Below are positions 1 through 5,516 of a stretch of DNA of 11,820 nucleotides, in pieces. The stretch spans positions 1 to 11,820 of the forward strand of contig JAEZIZ010000142.1 of NCBI GenBank assembly GCA_023415915.1. The letters are read 5' to 3'. The position numbers and the translations under genes were made by a program. Source of the stretch: Bacillota bacterium. Its GTDB lineage: Bacteria; Bacillota; Clostridia; Christensenellales; SZUA-584. Within the stretch, counting starts at the first letter, position 1; every line of letters starts with the position of its first letter. The notes under the pieces were generated by a model. The model was given only the letters and a program-made list of their open reading frames with translations. It searched no databases and was not told where the DNA came from.

Positions 1-124
1 GAAACATTACGGCGTGTAGGGGAGGGCCTCAGCGCCCTCCCGAAGATAGCCAGCGGGCGGGTCACCCCCGTACCTACGCGAAAAAAGAAACATCACTGCG
101 TATAGGTGAGGTCTTTGACCGCCA
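1..124. repeat. GTAGGGG hairpin repeat, copy 1 of a direct duplication
   Basis: This copy matches 350-471. The first 64 bases (1-64 and 350-413) are identical, and the rest carries scattered substitutions and a small length difference. Inside are a GGAGGGC/GCCCTCC stem (21-40) and a second GC-rich arm (55-70). Outer GTAGG and CCTAC ends (16-20 and 73-77) could pair, making a cruciform-like unit. A degraded GAGGTC/GACCGCC hairpin follows at 109-123. Confidence 0.8.
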
Positions 125-156
125 AAATGCGTAACGCAAAAGCAATCATAAATACA

Positions 157-198
157 CCCTATCGGCGCTTCGCGCCACTTCCCCTAATAGGGGAAGCA
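157..198. repeat. Double-hairpin repeat with CGGCGCTTCGCGCC core
   Basis: The first hairpin is GGCGC-ttc-GCGCC. The second is CTTCCCC-TAAT-AGGGGAAG. An inverted, nearly identical copy lies at 6595-6635. A diverged copy at 509-551 keeps the arrangement (GGCGT-TTT-ACGCC, then CCTTCTCC-TCAA-GGAGAAGG). Similar two-hairpin modules are common between genes in Clostridia; that comparison is from general knowledge. Confidence 0.7.
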
Positions 199-227
199 AT
201 TAAAGGCTCCCCTTATAGGGGAGCTGT

Positions 228-276
228 CCAGCACTGGATTGCTGGCTTGCATTTTGGGCTTATAATCCAGTGCTGG
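228..276. repeat. Long-stem hairpin CCAGCACTGGATT, copy 1
   Basis: A perfect 13-bp inverted repeat pairs CCAGCACTGGATT (228-240) with AATCCAGTGCTGG (264-276) across a 23-base loop. The related element at 1371-1423 has the same stem core, loop length and partly the same loop. No T-tract follows, so this is not an obvious terminator. Confidence 0.75.
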
Positions 277-316
277 TCTGAAGGGTGTTTGTAACTTCTA
301 ATGATAGTTAAGCAAG

Positions 317-341
317 CGGGCGTTCGAAGAACGCCCCTACG
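317..341. repeat. Solo hairpin GGGCGTTC-GAA-GAACGCCC
   Basis: A perfect 8-bp stem with a GAA loop is followed by CCTACGC, the same right border as the larger GTAGGGG units. It looks like a half-unit of that repeat family. Confidence 0.65.
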
Positions 342-349
342 CAAAAAAT

Positions 350-471
350 GAAACATTACGGCGTGTAGGGGAGGGCCTCAGCGCCCTCCCGAAGATAGCC
401 AGCGGGCGGGTCAACCCCGCTCCTACGCAAAAAAGAAACATCGCGGCGCGTAGGGGCGGTCTTTGACCGCC
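350..471. repeat. GTAGGGG hairpin repeat, copy 2 of the direct duplication
   Basis: Second copy of the unit at 1-124. It is less degraded at its right side: the outer GTAGGGG and CTCCTACGC ends are intact, and the trailing hairpin is a perfect 7-bp GGCGGTC/GACCGCC stem with a TTT loop (455-471). The long identical left part implies recent duplication or gene-conversion-like copying. Confidence 0.8.
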
Positions 472-508
472 CAAATGTCGATTAAGCAGGGTAAGCTTGG
501 GTAATACA

Positions 509-551
509 CCTCATCCGGCGTTTTACGCCACCTTCTCCTCAAGGAGAAGGC
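509..551. repeat. Double-hairpin repeat, diverged copy
   Basis: It has the CTCATCCGGCGT...ACGCCACC...AAGGAGAAGG layout, the same two-stem design as 157-198, with compensating changes that keep both stems paired. This suggests structure, rather than sequence, is retained. Confidence 0.65.
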
Positions 552-652
552 TTGTGTTGCAGAAGAATGTATACTGCTGCATTTATTACAATGGGAGCAG
601 CAGACGAGCGAACGATAGAGAACGCCTATAGACATAAGAAAACGTCAATGAT

Positions 653-741
653 TGTAGGGGAGGGCCTCAGCGCCCTCCCGGGAAAAGCCCAGGCGGGCGG
701 GTATATCCGTTCAGGGTACACGGCAGAGACCCGCCCCTACG
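653..741. repeat. GTAGGGG hairpin repeat, diverged third copy
   Basis: It opens with the same GTAGGGG border and GGAGGGC/GCCCTCC stem as copies 1 and 2, and closes with CCCCTACG. The middle is different and longer. A further degraded GGGCGGTC/ACTGCC hairpin follows at 761-784. The shared borders with variable interiors suggest a mobile or REP-like intergenic element. Confidence 0.7.
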
Positions 742-807
742 GTAAAAAAGCTCGGTACGCGTAAGGGCGGTCATTAACTGCCAGAATGCTGCATGCCAGC
801 ACTTTTG

Positions 808-1266
808 CTACTTCAGCAGAAATACTATCTTCGTCAGAAGCTCGCTTTCGGGCACTTCCAACGGAGAGTTGTAGTAAAACTCATACACGATGCCGGTGGG
901 CTCGCAGCCCTTTTCCTTCATCCATGCGGTCATTGCTTCGTATACAGGGCCCATATCGGCGTACGGCCCTTTGTACATGGCCGACGCCTGCCTGCCTGCG
1001 GGTATAACGCTCTGTTTGATGTCGCCTTTGCCGGCGACGGGCTTTTCAACGGGGAAGCCCATCTCCACGTCGAGGTCTTCCATGTCCATGTTGTAGTACG
1101 CGGCAAAAGCGGGGCCTGATACTTTTCCGCCGGTCTCTTCAACGTAGGCGATAATCGCGTTGTACGCCTTTCCAAGCTCATCAGGCAGTTTTGCCGCCGC
1201 CGTCCTCGTGCGCACGGAGAGCACGGGCTGCTCGTTTTGTTCGGTAATTTCAAAGTTCATGTTCAT
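808..1266 (-). CDS. GyrI-like small-molecule-binding domain protein
   Basis: This 152-residue protein is a stand-alone GyrI-like/AraC-effector-binding domain of the SOUL/BacT_effector fold. Visible family features are the 'AAYYNMDMEDLDVEMGFPV' stretch, the 'IPAGRQASAMYKGPY' strand-loop and the following helix with 'MTAWMKEKG'. It has no DNA-binding domain, so it probably binds or sequesters a small amphipathic molecule in the cytoplasm, or acts as a drug-binding accessory. I chose the ATG at 1266 over the upstream in-frame ATG at 1317: AAGGAG sits seven bases before it, and a TATAAT box (1294-1299) would lie inside the longer version. The gene is monocistronic with its own promoter. Its ligand cannot be deduced. 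Confidence 0.85.
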   Translation of the reverse strand: MNMNFEITEQNEQPVLSVRTRTAAAKLPDELGKAYNAIIAYVEETGGKVSGPAFAAYYNMDMEDLDVEMGFPVEKPVAGKGDIKQSVIPAGRQASAMYKGPYADMGPVYEAMTAWMKEKGCEPTGIVYEFYYNSPLEVPESELLTKIVFLLK

Positions 1267-1293
1267 AGTATTGCTCCTTTGACTTTTTTCCCG

Positions 1294-1331
1294 ATTATAA
1301 CAAAAGGAACATGACAACTATGTGACATGTT
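1294..1331 (-). promoter_or_regulatory. Promoter and operator-like dyad of the GyrI-like gene
   Basis: On the minus strand a TATAAT -10 box (1294-1299) lies about 28 bases before the start codon. Just upstream, 1308-1331 forms an imperfect inverted repeat (AACATG-x-CA arms, 8 of 9 positions paired) where the -35 element should be. The -35 itself is poor. This pattern suits a promoter controlled by a dimeric regulator, perhaps MerR/AraC-like; that part is inference. Confidence 0.5.
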
Positions 1332-1335
1332 CGTA

Positions 1336-1363
1336 CCGATGATAAACAAAAGTTTATCATCGG
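1336..1363. repeat. Perfect 12-bp stem, AAAA loop
   Basis: CCGATGATAAAC (1336-1347) pairs perfectly with GTTTATCATCGG (1352-1363) across AAAA. It sits upstream of the GyrI-like promoter and beside the long-stem hairpin at 1371. No T-tract follows on either strand. It could be a regulatory dyad, an mRNA end structure or part of the adjacent repeat. Confidence 0.6.
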
Positions 1364-1370
1364 GGTCTTG

Positions 1371-1423
1371 CCCCCGCACTGGATTGCCGGTTTGTATTTT
1401 TAGCAAATAATCCAGTGTGGGGG
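1371..1423. repeat. Long-stem hairpin CCCCCGCACTGGATT, copy 2
   Basis: A 15-bp stem (1371-1385 with 1409-1423) has one G-T type position and a 23-base loop. It is the same element as 228-276, with the GCACTGGATTGC..GTTTG-like core kept. Confidence 0.7.
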
Positions 1424-1456
1424 CGCTTCTATGTGCTGTTTATTACTTGATTGTTA

Positions 1457-1485
1457 GCCCTTCCCGGGCAAAGCCCGTTGAAGGG
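1457..1485. repeat. GC-rich hairpin downstream of the WYL gene
   Basis: GCCCTTC and CGGGC pair with GCCCG and GAAGGGC around an AAA loop, with a small internal bulge. It lies about 80 bases past the stop of the minus-strand WYL regulator. There is no T-run, so it is at best a weak or factor-dependent terminator, or another repeat. Confidence 0.5.
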
Positions 1486-1565
1486 CATGTTAATAACGGA
1501 GTCCCCAGCAAGTCGTGAGGCTTGACGAGGTATAGGTTCGGGTTTTAGTTACTGTTGGACTATAT

Positions 1566-2498
1566 TTATGAACTGTACTTTTCGTATATCTCCTTTGCTA
1601 TGTCCGCCAGCTTCGTGCGTATATGAGGAGGGCTTATAACCTCGACGCCCATGCCGAAGCTTAGAAGATAACCGTACAGCCAGTCGCTTTCAGGAAGAGT
1701 GCACCTTACCAGTAAGCTGCCGTCGTCAGCAGTCTGCACGTCGTCGCCGAACCATTCCGTGACGAGGCTCTCCAGTTCTTTTATGAACACAAGCTCGAGA
1801 GCGACGGGGTTTCCCGCTTTGTACCATTCGCTGTCATCCGGTACGCTTAAGGGCGGCGCTTCACGGGGCGTAAACGTCTCGCCGCATTCGGCAAGCTGCT
1901 TTATCCTCGAGACCTTGAAAAAGCGGAAGTCGCCCCGCAGACGGCACCACGCGCACAGATACCAGCTCTGCGCCTTGAGCATAAGCGAATGCGGCTCTAC
2001 GGTGCGCTCCGTCTTTCTGCCCTCAAAATCGGCGTATGAGAATCTTATCACCTGCGAGTCTTTGATGGCCTTGCGTATAACGGCGAGCTTTTCTTTAACG
2101 CCGGCGGTCCCGTACCACGGAGAAAGGTCTATCACAAGCTGCTTAAGCTTTTTATCGAGCGCTTCAAGCTGCTGGGATGGCAATACGTTTTTCAGCTTTT
2201 CTATAAGTATGTCGTGGCTGCCTTTAACGGCGCCGTCTATGCCGCGCAGCGTCGATATTATGGCGGCCATGTCGTCGTCTGTAAGCACGCTTTTGTCAAG
2301 CCGGTAGCCTTGCGCTATGCTGATGCCGCCGCCTCCGCCCTGATATGTAACTATCGGTATGCCCGCAAGGTTGATCGCGTCCACGTCGCGCAGTATCGTG
2401 CGTACGGAAACGCCGAACCTTTCCGCAAGCTCCTTTGCCTGCACGCGGTCCTTCCTTAACAGCAGTACGAGTATTCCCACGAGCCTGTCTATCTTCAT
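1566..2498 (-). CDS. WYL-domain, HTH-type (DeoR/YafY-like) transcriptional regulator
   Basis: The 310-residue protein has the standard length and order of WYL regulators. An N-terminal winged helix-turn-helix (about residues 5-55; 'AKELAERFGVSVRTILRDVD' is the recognition region) is followed by a linker and a WYL domain from about residue 145. The WYL motif itself is W179-Y180-L181 in 'SWYLCAWC', with a basic/aromatic follow-on 'DFRFFKVSRI'. WYL domains bind nucleic acid or nucleotide-type ligands and let such proteins respond to stress; the ligand here is unknown. A C-terminal extension (about 225-310) is usual. The start has only a weak G-rich ribosome site but fits the family N-terminus. 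It may regulate itself or the neighbouring dehydrogenase gene; neither is shown. Confidence 0.88.
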   Translation of the reverse strand: MKIDRLVGILVLLLRKDRVQAKELAERFGVSVRTILRDVDAINLAGIPIVTYQGGGGGISIAQGYRLDKSVLTDDDMAAIISTLRGIDGAVKGSHDILIEKLKNVLPSQQLEALDKKLKQLVIDLSPWYGTAGVKEKLAVIRKAIKDSQVIRFSYADFEGRKTERTVEPHSLMLKAQSWYLCAWCRLRGDFRFFKVSRIKQLAECGETFTPREAPPLSVPDDSEWYKAGNPVALELVFIKELESLVTEWFGDDVQTADDGSLLVRCTLPESDWLYGYLLSFGMGVEVISPPHIRTKLADIAKEIYEKYSS

Positions 2499-2551
2499 GC
2501 CGCCACCATTAAATCAACCTTTCGGCCTTTATTCGGTTTCGCTTACACGTA

Positions 2552-2557
2552 ATTATA
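2552..2557 (-). promoter_or_regulatory. Extended -10 promoter of the WYL regulator
   Basis: The minus strand reads TGC-TATAAT, an extended -10. A TTTGCA-like -35 lies 16 bases upstream. The box is about 54 bases before the start codon, leaving a short leader. Confidence 0.55.
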
Positions 2558-2645
2558 GCACGGCGGCGCATTGTGCAAAAGCAAAGCCGCGCTGAAAACC
2601 CGTGCTCGAAAGGAAAGGGGATAAAGATCCCGGTATAAAAACAAG

Positions 2646-2666
2646 GAGCGCACTGGGTGTGCGCTC
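2646..2666 (-). terminator. Probable intrinsic terminator of the dehydrogenase transcript
   Basis: A perfect 8-bp stem, GAGCGCAC/GTGCGCTC, has a 5-base loop. Read on the minus strand it is followed by CTTGTTTTTAT, a usable U-tract, about 175 bases after the dehydrogenase stop. On the plus strand it is followed by A's, so it works only for minus-strand transcription. A T-run also precedes it. Confidence 0.6.
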
Positions 2667-2839
2667 TAAAAAAGTAGGGAGAGAGGAAAATGCACTCTCT
2701 TTCTATTTTACCCGGATTATAGGATTCCGGTCTATAGCATTTTTTATACGTTTTATATATTTTCGCCATTATACCTCAAAATTCCTGCTCGCCAAAGAAA
2801 AGAAATATGAGAAATATTATTACATGAATGGAAATATTA

Positions 2840-3859
2840 TCACTTAAGCCGGGGAAGGCTGGCGCTGTGCCCCTCGAATGCTTCTATCAGGTTGTCGCAC
2901 CACGCGTCAAACTCAGGATCTGCCTTCCGGCACTCTTTGTTGCCGTATACATAAGCGAGCGTCTGCCTTACGCCCTCATCAAACCTCACGGTGGCGGCAA
3001 AGCCGGGTACGGCGCGCTTTATCTTGGTGTTGTCGAACACGAGCGAGTGCGCCTTGTCGCCCAGCAGCCCGCCGTAAAAAGGCTGATGCAGCGCGGCAAG
3101 CACGTCGGACGGTATGTGCACTATGCGGGGCTTAACGCCCAGCGCGCTTCCAATTATATCGTATATCTGGTTCCATGTTAGCAGCTCGTCGGACGTGATG
3201 TTGTACGCCTCGCCTATAGCGTGCGAGTTGTTCATTATACCTACGAACGCTTTCGCAAAGTCGGTGTTGTGCGTAAGCGTCCACAGGGAAGCGCCGTCGC
3301 CGTGTACTATTACCTTTTTTCCCTTGCGTATGCGCTCGATTACCGAAAAGCTGCCGTTCCTGCCGTGTACGGCCACCGGAACGGATGTGTCGCCATACGT
3401 GTGGCTCGGGCGGACTATTGTAACCGGAAAGCCGTCTTGGCGGTATTTTTCCATAAGCGCCTCTTCGCAGGCTATCTTATTCTTTGAATAGTCCCAGAAA
3501 GGATTGGAAAGCGGCGTGCTCTCGGTGATTACCGGGGAAGAGAGCGGCTTTTGGTAAGCGGACGCCGAGCTTATGAATATATACTGCTTTATGCCGCCGC
3601 CGAATATGCGCCAGTCGCGCAGTACGTGAGCGGGCTCAAACGCTATAAAGTCGGCTACGACGTCGAAATTAAGCCCCGATATCTGCCGCTTTACGCTTTC
3701 CTCGTCGTTTATGTCCGCCGTAATGACCTTCGCTTTTTTAGGAACGAAACCGGGATGGTTGCCGCGGTTAAGCAGGTAAAGCTCTATTCCCTTTTCTACC
3801 GCCAGAGCGGATACGGCGGAACTGATGGTGCCGGTGCCTCCAATAAAAAGTGCCCTCAC
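2840..3859 (-). CDS. Extended SDR: NAD-dependent epimerase/dehydratase family protein
   Basis: The 339-residue cytoplasmic protein has a Rossmann N-terminus with the nucleotide-binding GGTGTIS at residues 7-13. An acidic 'TADINDEES' patch near 48-54 fits cofactor/adenine contact. It has a 'YIFISSASAY' strand with the catalytic Ser region (97-100), and Y124-S-K-N-K128 is the YxxxK active-site pair. The C-terminal half is of the substrate-binding kind seen in nucleotide-sugar epimerases and reductases. The exact substrate is not readable. The start codon is GTG at 3859, preceded by AAGGGAG about eight bases upstream. It is transcribed divergently from the blaI-like gene, so the two may share control, but the BlaI-type operators sit closer to the other promoter. 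Confidence 0.87.
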   Translation of the reverse strand: MRALFIGGTGTISSAVSALAVEKGIELYLLNRGNHPGFVPKKAKVITADINDEESVKRQISGLNFDVVADFIAFEPAHVLRDWRIFGGGIKQYIFISSASAYQKPLSSPVITESTPLSNPFWDYSKNKIACEEALMEKYRQDGFPVTIVRPSHTYGDTSVPVAVHGRNGSFSVIERIRKGKKVIVHGDGASLWTLTHNTDFAKAFVGIMNNSHAIGEAYNITSDELLTWNQIYDIIGSALGVKPRIVHIPSDVLAALHQPFYGGLLGDKAHSLVFDNTKIKRAVPGFAATVRFDEGVRQTLAYVYGNKECRKADPEFDAWCDNLIEAFEGHSASLPRLK

Positions 3860-3917
3860 AGCTTAGTCTCCCTTCAAGAATTTTGCTCCTTAAGAGAAAT
3901 GTTCATTTCTTTTACCG

Positions 3918-3923
3918 ATTATA
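3918..3923 (-). promoter_or_regulatory. -10 box of the dehydrogenase gene
   Basis: The minus strand carries TATAATCGG about 58 bases before the GTG start. The GyrI-like promoter has the same TATAATCGG. The -35 is weak (TTCAAT at a 17-base spacing). Confidence 0.45.
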
Positions 3924-4029
3924 CAACAAAAAGAAGTGTTATTGAAGCAAAACGAGTACAAATAACGGCAGTACCGCCGGTTAATTGTGGCATTATAAAC
4001 AAATAAAATGTTGCTCTGGAAAAAAACGC

Positions 4030-4081
4030 TTGACAGGCCGTATGTTACAATGTAATATTACGTTGTAACGTTACAATGTAA
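4030..4081 (+). promoter_or_regulatory. blaI promoter overlapped by three BlaI-type operator dyads
   Basis: A perfect TTGACA -35 (4030-4035) and TAATAT -10 (4053-4058) are 17 bases apart. Over the spacer, -10 and start region lie two identical dyads, TTACAATGTAA (4045-4055 and 4071-4081). A degenerate third, TTACGTTGTAA (4058-4068), sits exactly midway, so dyad centres are 13 bases apart. The core TACA-n-TGTA resembles the known BlaI/MecI operator half-sites (TACA/TGTA). This strongly suggests autorepression by the protein encoded immediately downstream, relieved by its M56 partner. Confidence 0.8.
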
Positions 4082-4103
4082 AACAACTTACGGAGGGGCA
4101 TAT

Positions 4104-4469
4104 ATGTCAGTACCGAAGATAGGCGAGAGCGAATGGTATGTAATGAAGGCGCTTTGGGAGCGTTCGCCATTGAGCGGCAGCGACATAATAAAGGCGGTGA
4201 GCGCCGAAACGGACTGGTCGCAGAGCACCATACTCACTATGGTGAGAAGGCTCGTAAAAAAGAAAGCCGTGGGCGTGAGGCGGGAGAGCGTGATGATGTA
4301 TTACCCTCTCGTGGAGGAAAGCGAAGTTAAGCGCATAGAGACGGATATGTTCTTAAAGCGCGTATACGAAGGCTCGGTGGGCATGCTCGTAAAGGGATTC
4401 CTTGAGAGCGGCAGCCTGTCCCAGAAGGAGCTTGACGAGCTTAAAAAACTGCTGGACGGCATGAAATAG
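4104..4469 (+). CDS. blaI: BlaI/MecI/CopY-family transcriptional repressor
   Basis: This 121-residue protein has the family's usual size. An N-terminal winged helix (about residues 5-70) shows the 'ESEWYVMKALW' opening and the recognition segment 'DWSQSTILTMVRRLVKKKA'. A C-terminal helical dimerisation arm follows (about 75-121). Members bind TACA/TGTA dyads as dimers and are inactivated by cleavage after a membrane M56 protease senses a signal. GGAGGGG lies a few bases before the ATG. The M56 gene begins ten bases after this stop, so they are co-transcribed. No beta-lactamase or PBP gene is in the window, so beta-lactam resistance should not be assumed; the symbol marks the family only. Confidence 0.92.
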   Translation: MSVPKIGESEWYVMKALWERSPLSGSDIIKAVSAETDWSQSTILTMVRRLVKKKAVGVRRESVMMYYPLVEESEVKRIETDMFLKRVYEGSVGMLVKGFLESGSLSQKELDELKKLLDGMK

Positions 4470-4479
4470 GGGGGCGGTT

Positions 4480-5502
4480 ATGGAACAGCTTTTTAAAACG
4501 CTGGCGGACGTATCTGTTTCGGCGAGCGCGCTGTGCGTACTTGTACTGCTCGCGCGGCTCGTGATAGGCAGAAGGCCGTCCGCGCTGCTGCCCCTGCTGG
4601 GCGCGCTGCTTATAGTACGGCTTGCCATTCCTGTTACTATACCTTCCAGCCTCAGCGTTCTCAATCTAATGGGCGGCGTGGATACGGGCAAGGTGTCCGC
4701 CGTAACGGGAGAGCCGCCTCTTCCCGATGCAAGCGAACCGTATCACATTCCGCAGCATGCAGGCGACGCCGCCGAGCCCGGCGCGGCAGTGTCAGTCAGC
4801 GATAACGAGATTTCAGGCGGGCAATATGAGCCGGTTGCAGCACCGCTTTCCGCGACGGAAGCGGCAGCCATAGTGTGGCTGGCGGGCGCTGCGGCGCTCT
4901 TGGCGTTTATAGCTTTTTGCAACATACGCTTCAGCCGCCTGATTAATAAGAACAGGGCGTATAGCGGCGCGGGCTTTGACGAGCTGTTTGAGGAGTGCAA
5001 AAGCGAGCTCGGCATAAAAAACGGCGTGCGCGCCGTGCAATACAGCGGCATAAACACGGCGGCCGTGTACGGCGTATTAAGGCCGAGGCTGCTTATTTCG
5101 CCGTCGTTTGGGTGGCTCTCAAAGGAAGAAAAACGGCATGTGCTATTGCACGAGCTCGCGCACATCAAGCGGCGCGACACGCTGATCTGCCTGCTTATAA
5201 CCGCGCTCAACATCGCGTACTGGTTCAACCCTCTCGTGTGGGCTGCGCTCAGGCTGCTGCGCGGCGATATGGAGATAATGTGCGATATGTCCGTGCTTAA
5301 AAGGACGGGCGACAGCAAGGGGTACGCAGAGACGCTTTTACGGCTCGCGCAGTCAAAGGAGCCAAAGCCGCGCATAGCAGGGGCGCTTTACATGCGCTGC
5401 TCACTCGGCCTTTTGATAAGCACGGCCATAAAAAGGAGAATTAAGATGATAACACGGTATAAAAAGAGCTCGGCGCTGTTTGCCTCGCGCTGGCGCTCGT
5501 AG
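4480..5502 (+). CDS. M56-family (BlaR1-like) membrane metalloprotease, apparently frameshifted at its 3' end
   Basis: The readable product is 340 residues. Membrane helices lie at about 8-30, 35-58 and 126-155. The zinc protease domain follows, with H224-E-L-A-H228 as the HExxH motif and E265 in 'DMEIMCD' as the likely third ligand. The family 'AYWFNPLVWAALRLLRGD' segment lies between them. Family members continue from 'IKRRIKMI..YKK' into a fourth helix and an outside sensor domain. Here that continuation is in another frame: this frame runs only to 'ASRWRS' and stops. Inserting one A into the A-run at 5461-5465 restores the fourth helix and joins the downstream glycosidase domain, giving 648 residues. 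Expected role: membrane sensor-protease that relieves the BlaI-type repressor. The frameshift may be real or a sequencing error. Confidence 0.9.
   Translation: MEQLFKTLADVSVSASALCVLVLLARLVIGRRPSALLPLLGALLIVRLAIPVTIPSSLSVLNLMGGVDTGKVSAVTGEPPLPDASEPYHIPQHAGDAAEPGAAVSVSDNEISGGQYEPVAAPLSATEAAAIVWLAGAAALLAFIAFCNIRFSRLINKNRAYSGAGFDELFEECKSELGIKNGVRAVQYSGINTAAVYGVLRPRLLISPSFGWLSKEEKRHVLLHELAHIKRRDTLICLLITALNIAYWFNPLVWAALRLLRGDMEIMCDMSVLKRTGDSKGYAETLLRLAQSKEPKPRIAGALYMRCSLGLLISTAIKRRIKMITRYKKSSALFASRWRS
5433..5448 (+). promoter_or_regulatory. Internal Shine-Dalgarno and ATG just before the frameshift
   Basis: AAGGAG (5433-5438) stands seven bases before an ATG at 5446 that is in the M56 frame. It may be coincidence, because the same bases encode the family-typical 'IKRRIKMI'. 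If used with the restored frame, it would make a separate product with a good lipoprotein leader (KK, then a hydrophobic run ending in VVGC). Confidence 0.4.
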
Positions 5503-5516
5503 CGGCGATAGCCGTA

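Larger units (their letters stand above)
1..807. other. Gene-free intergenic block packed with hairpin repeats
   Basis: No reading frame here has a ribosome site, family resemblance or sensible composition. The block is built from short GC-rich palindromic modules, listed separately: GTAGGGG-type hairpins, a CGGCGCTTCGCGCC-type double hairpin, and a CCAGCACTGGATT long-stem hairpin. The modules are joined by A-rich linkers such as cgcaaaaaagaaacat. The short open frames across the block come from the repeats. Transcribed structured RNA cannot be excluded from sequence alone. Confidence 0.75.
2499..2839. other. Intergenic region between dehydrogenase and WYL genes
   Basis: It holds the WYL promoter, a terminator-like hairpin (2646-2666) and an AT-rich stretch from about 2695 to 2835 with several TATAAT-like boxes on the minus strand. 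An open frame crosses it on each strand, but neither has believable composition. Confidence 0.6.

Noticed and set aside
106..294. 62-residue open frame on the plus strand
   Set aside because: It runs entirely through hairpin repeats, has no ribosome site, and the same 'YRRFAPL.LIGEA' string reappears antisense at 6549-6887 because the repeat is copied.
423..764. Open frames on both strands
   Set aside because: They overlap repeat modules and each other, with no family likeness or start signals.
1..784. CRISPR array
   Set aside because: Repeats are irregularly spaced, of several kinds and variable length, with no uniform repeat-spacer pattern and no cas gene.
2509..2769. 86-residue minus-strand open frame between the dehydrogenase and WYL genes
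   Set aside because: It crosses the terminator hairpin and the WYL promoter, and its composition (many Cys, Phe, Arg) is not protein-like.
2840..3859. UDP-galactose 4-epimerase (galE) for the galK operon
   Set aside because: The protein is an extended SDR, but it is far from galK, on the other strand, and lacks a recognisable GalE-specific pattern.
5461..5470. Programmed -1 frameshift at the A-run
   Set aside because: The heptamer is T-AAA-AAG, not a canonical X-XXY-YYZ site, and five A's are short for transcriptional slippage. Mutation or read error is simpler, so programmed shifting is only a minor alternative.
4104..5502. Beta-lactam resistance operon
   Set aside because: BlaI/M56 pairs control many targets. 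No beta-lactamase or penicillin-binding protein gene or sensor domain is present.
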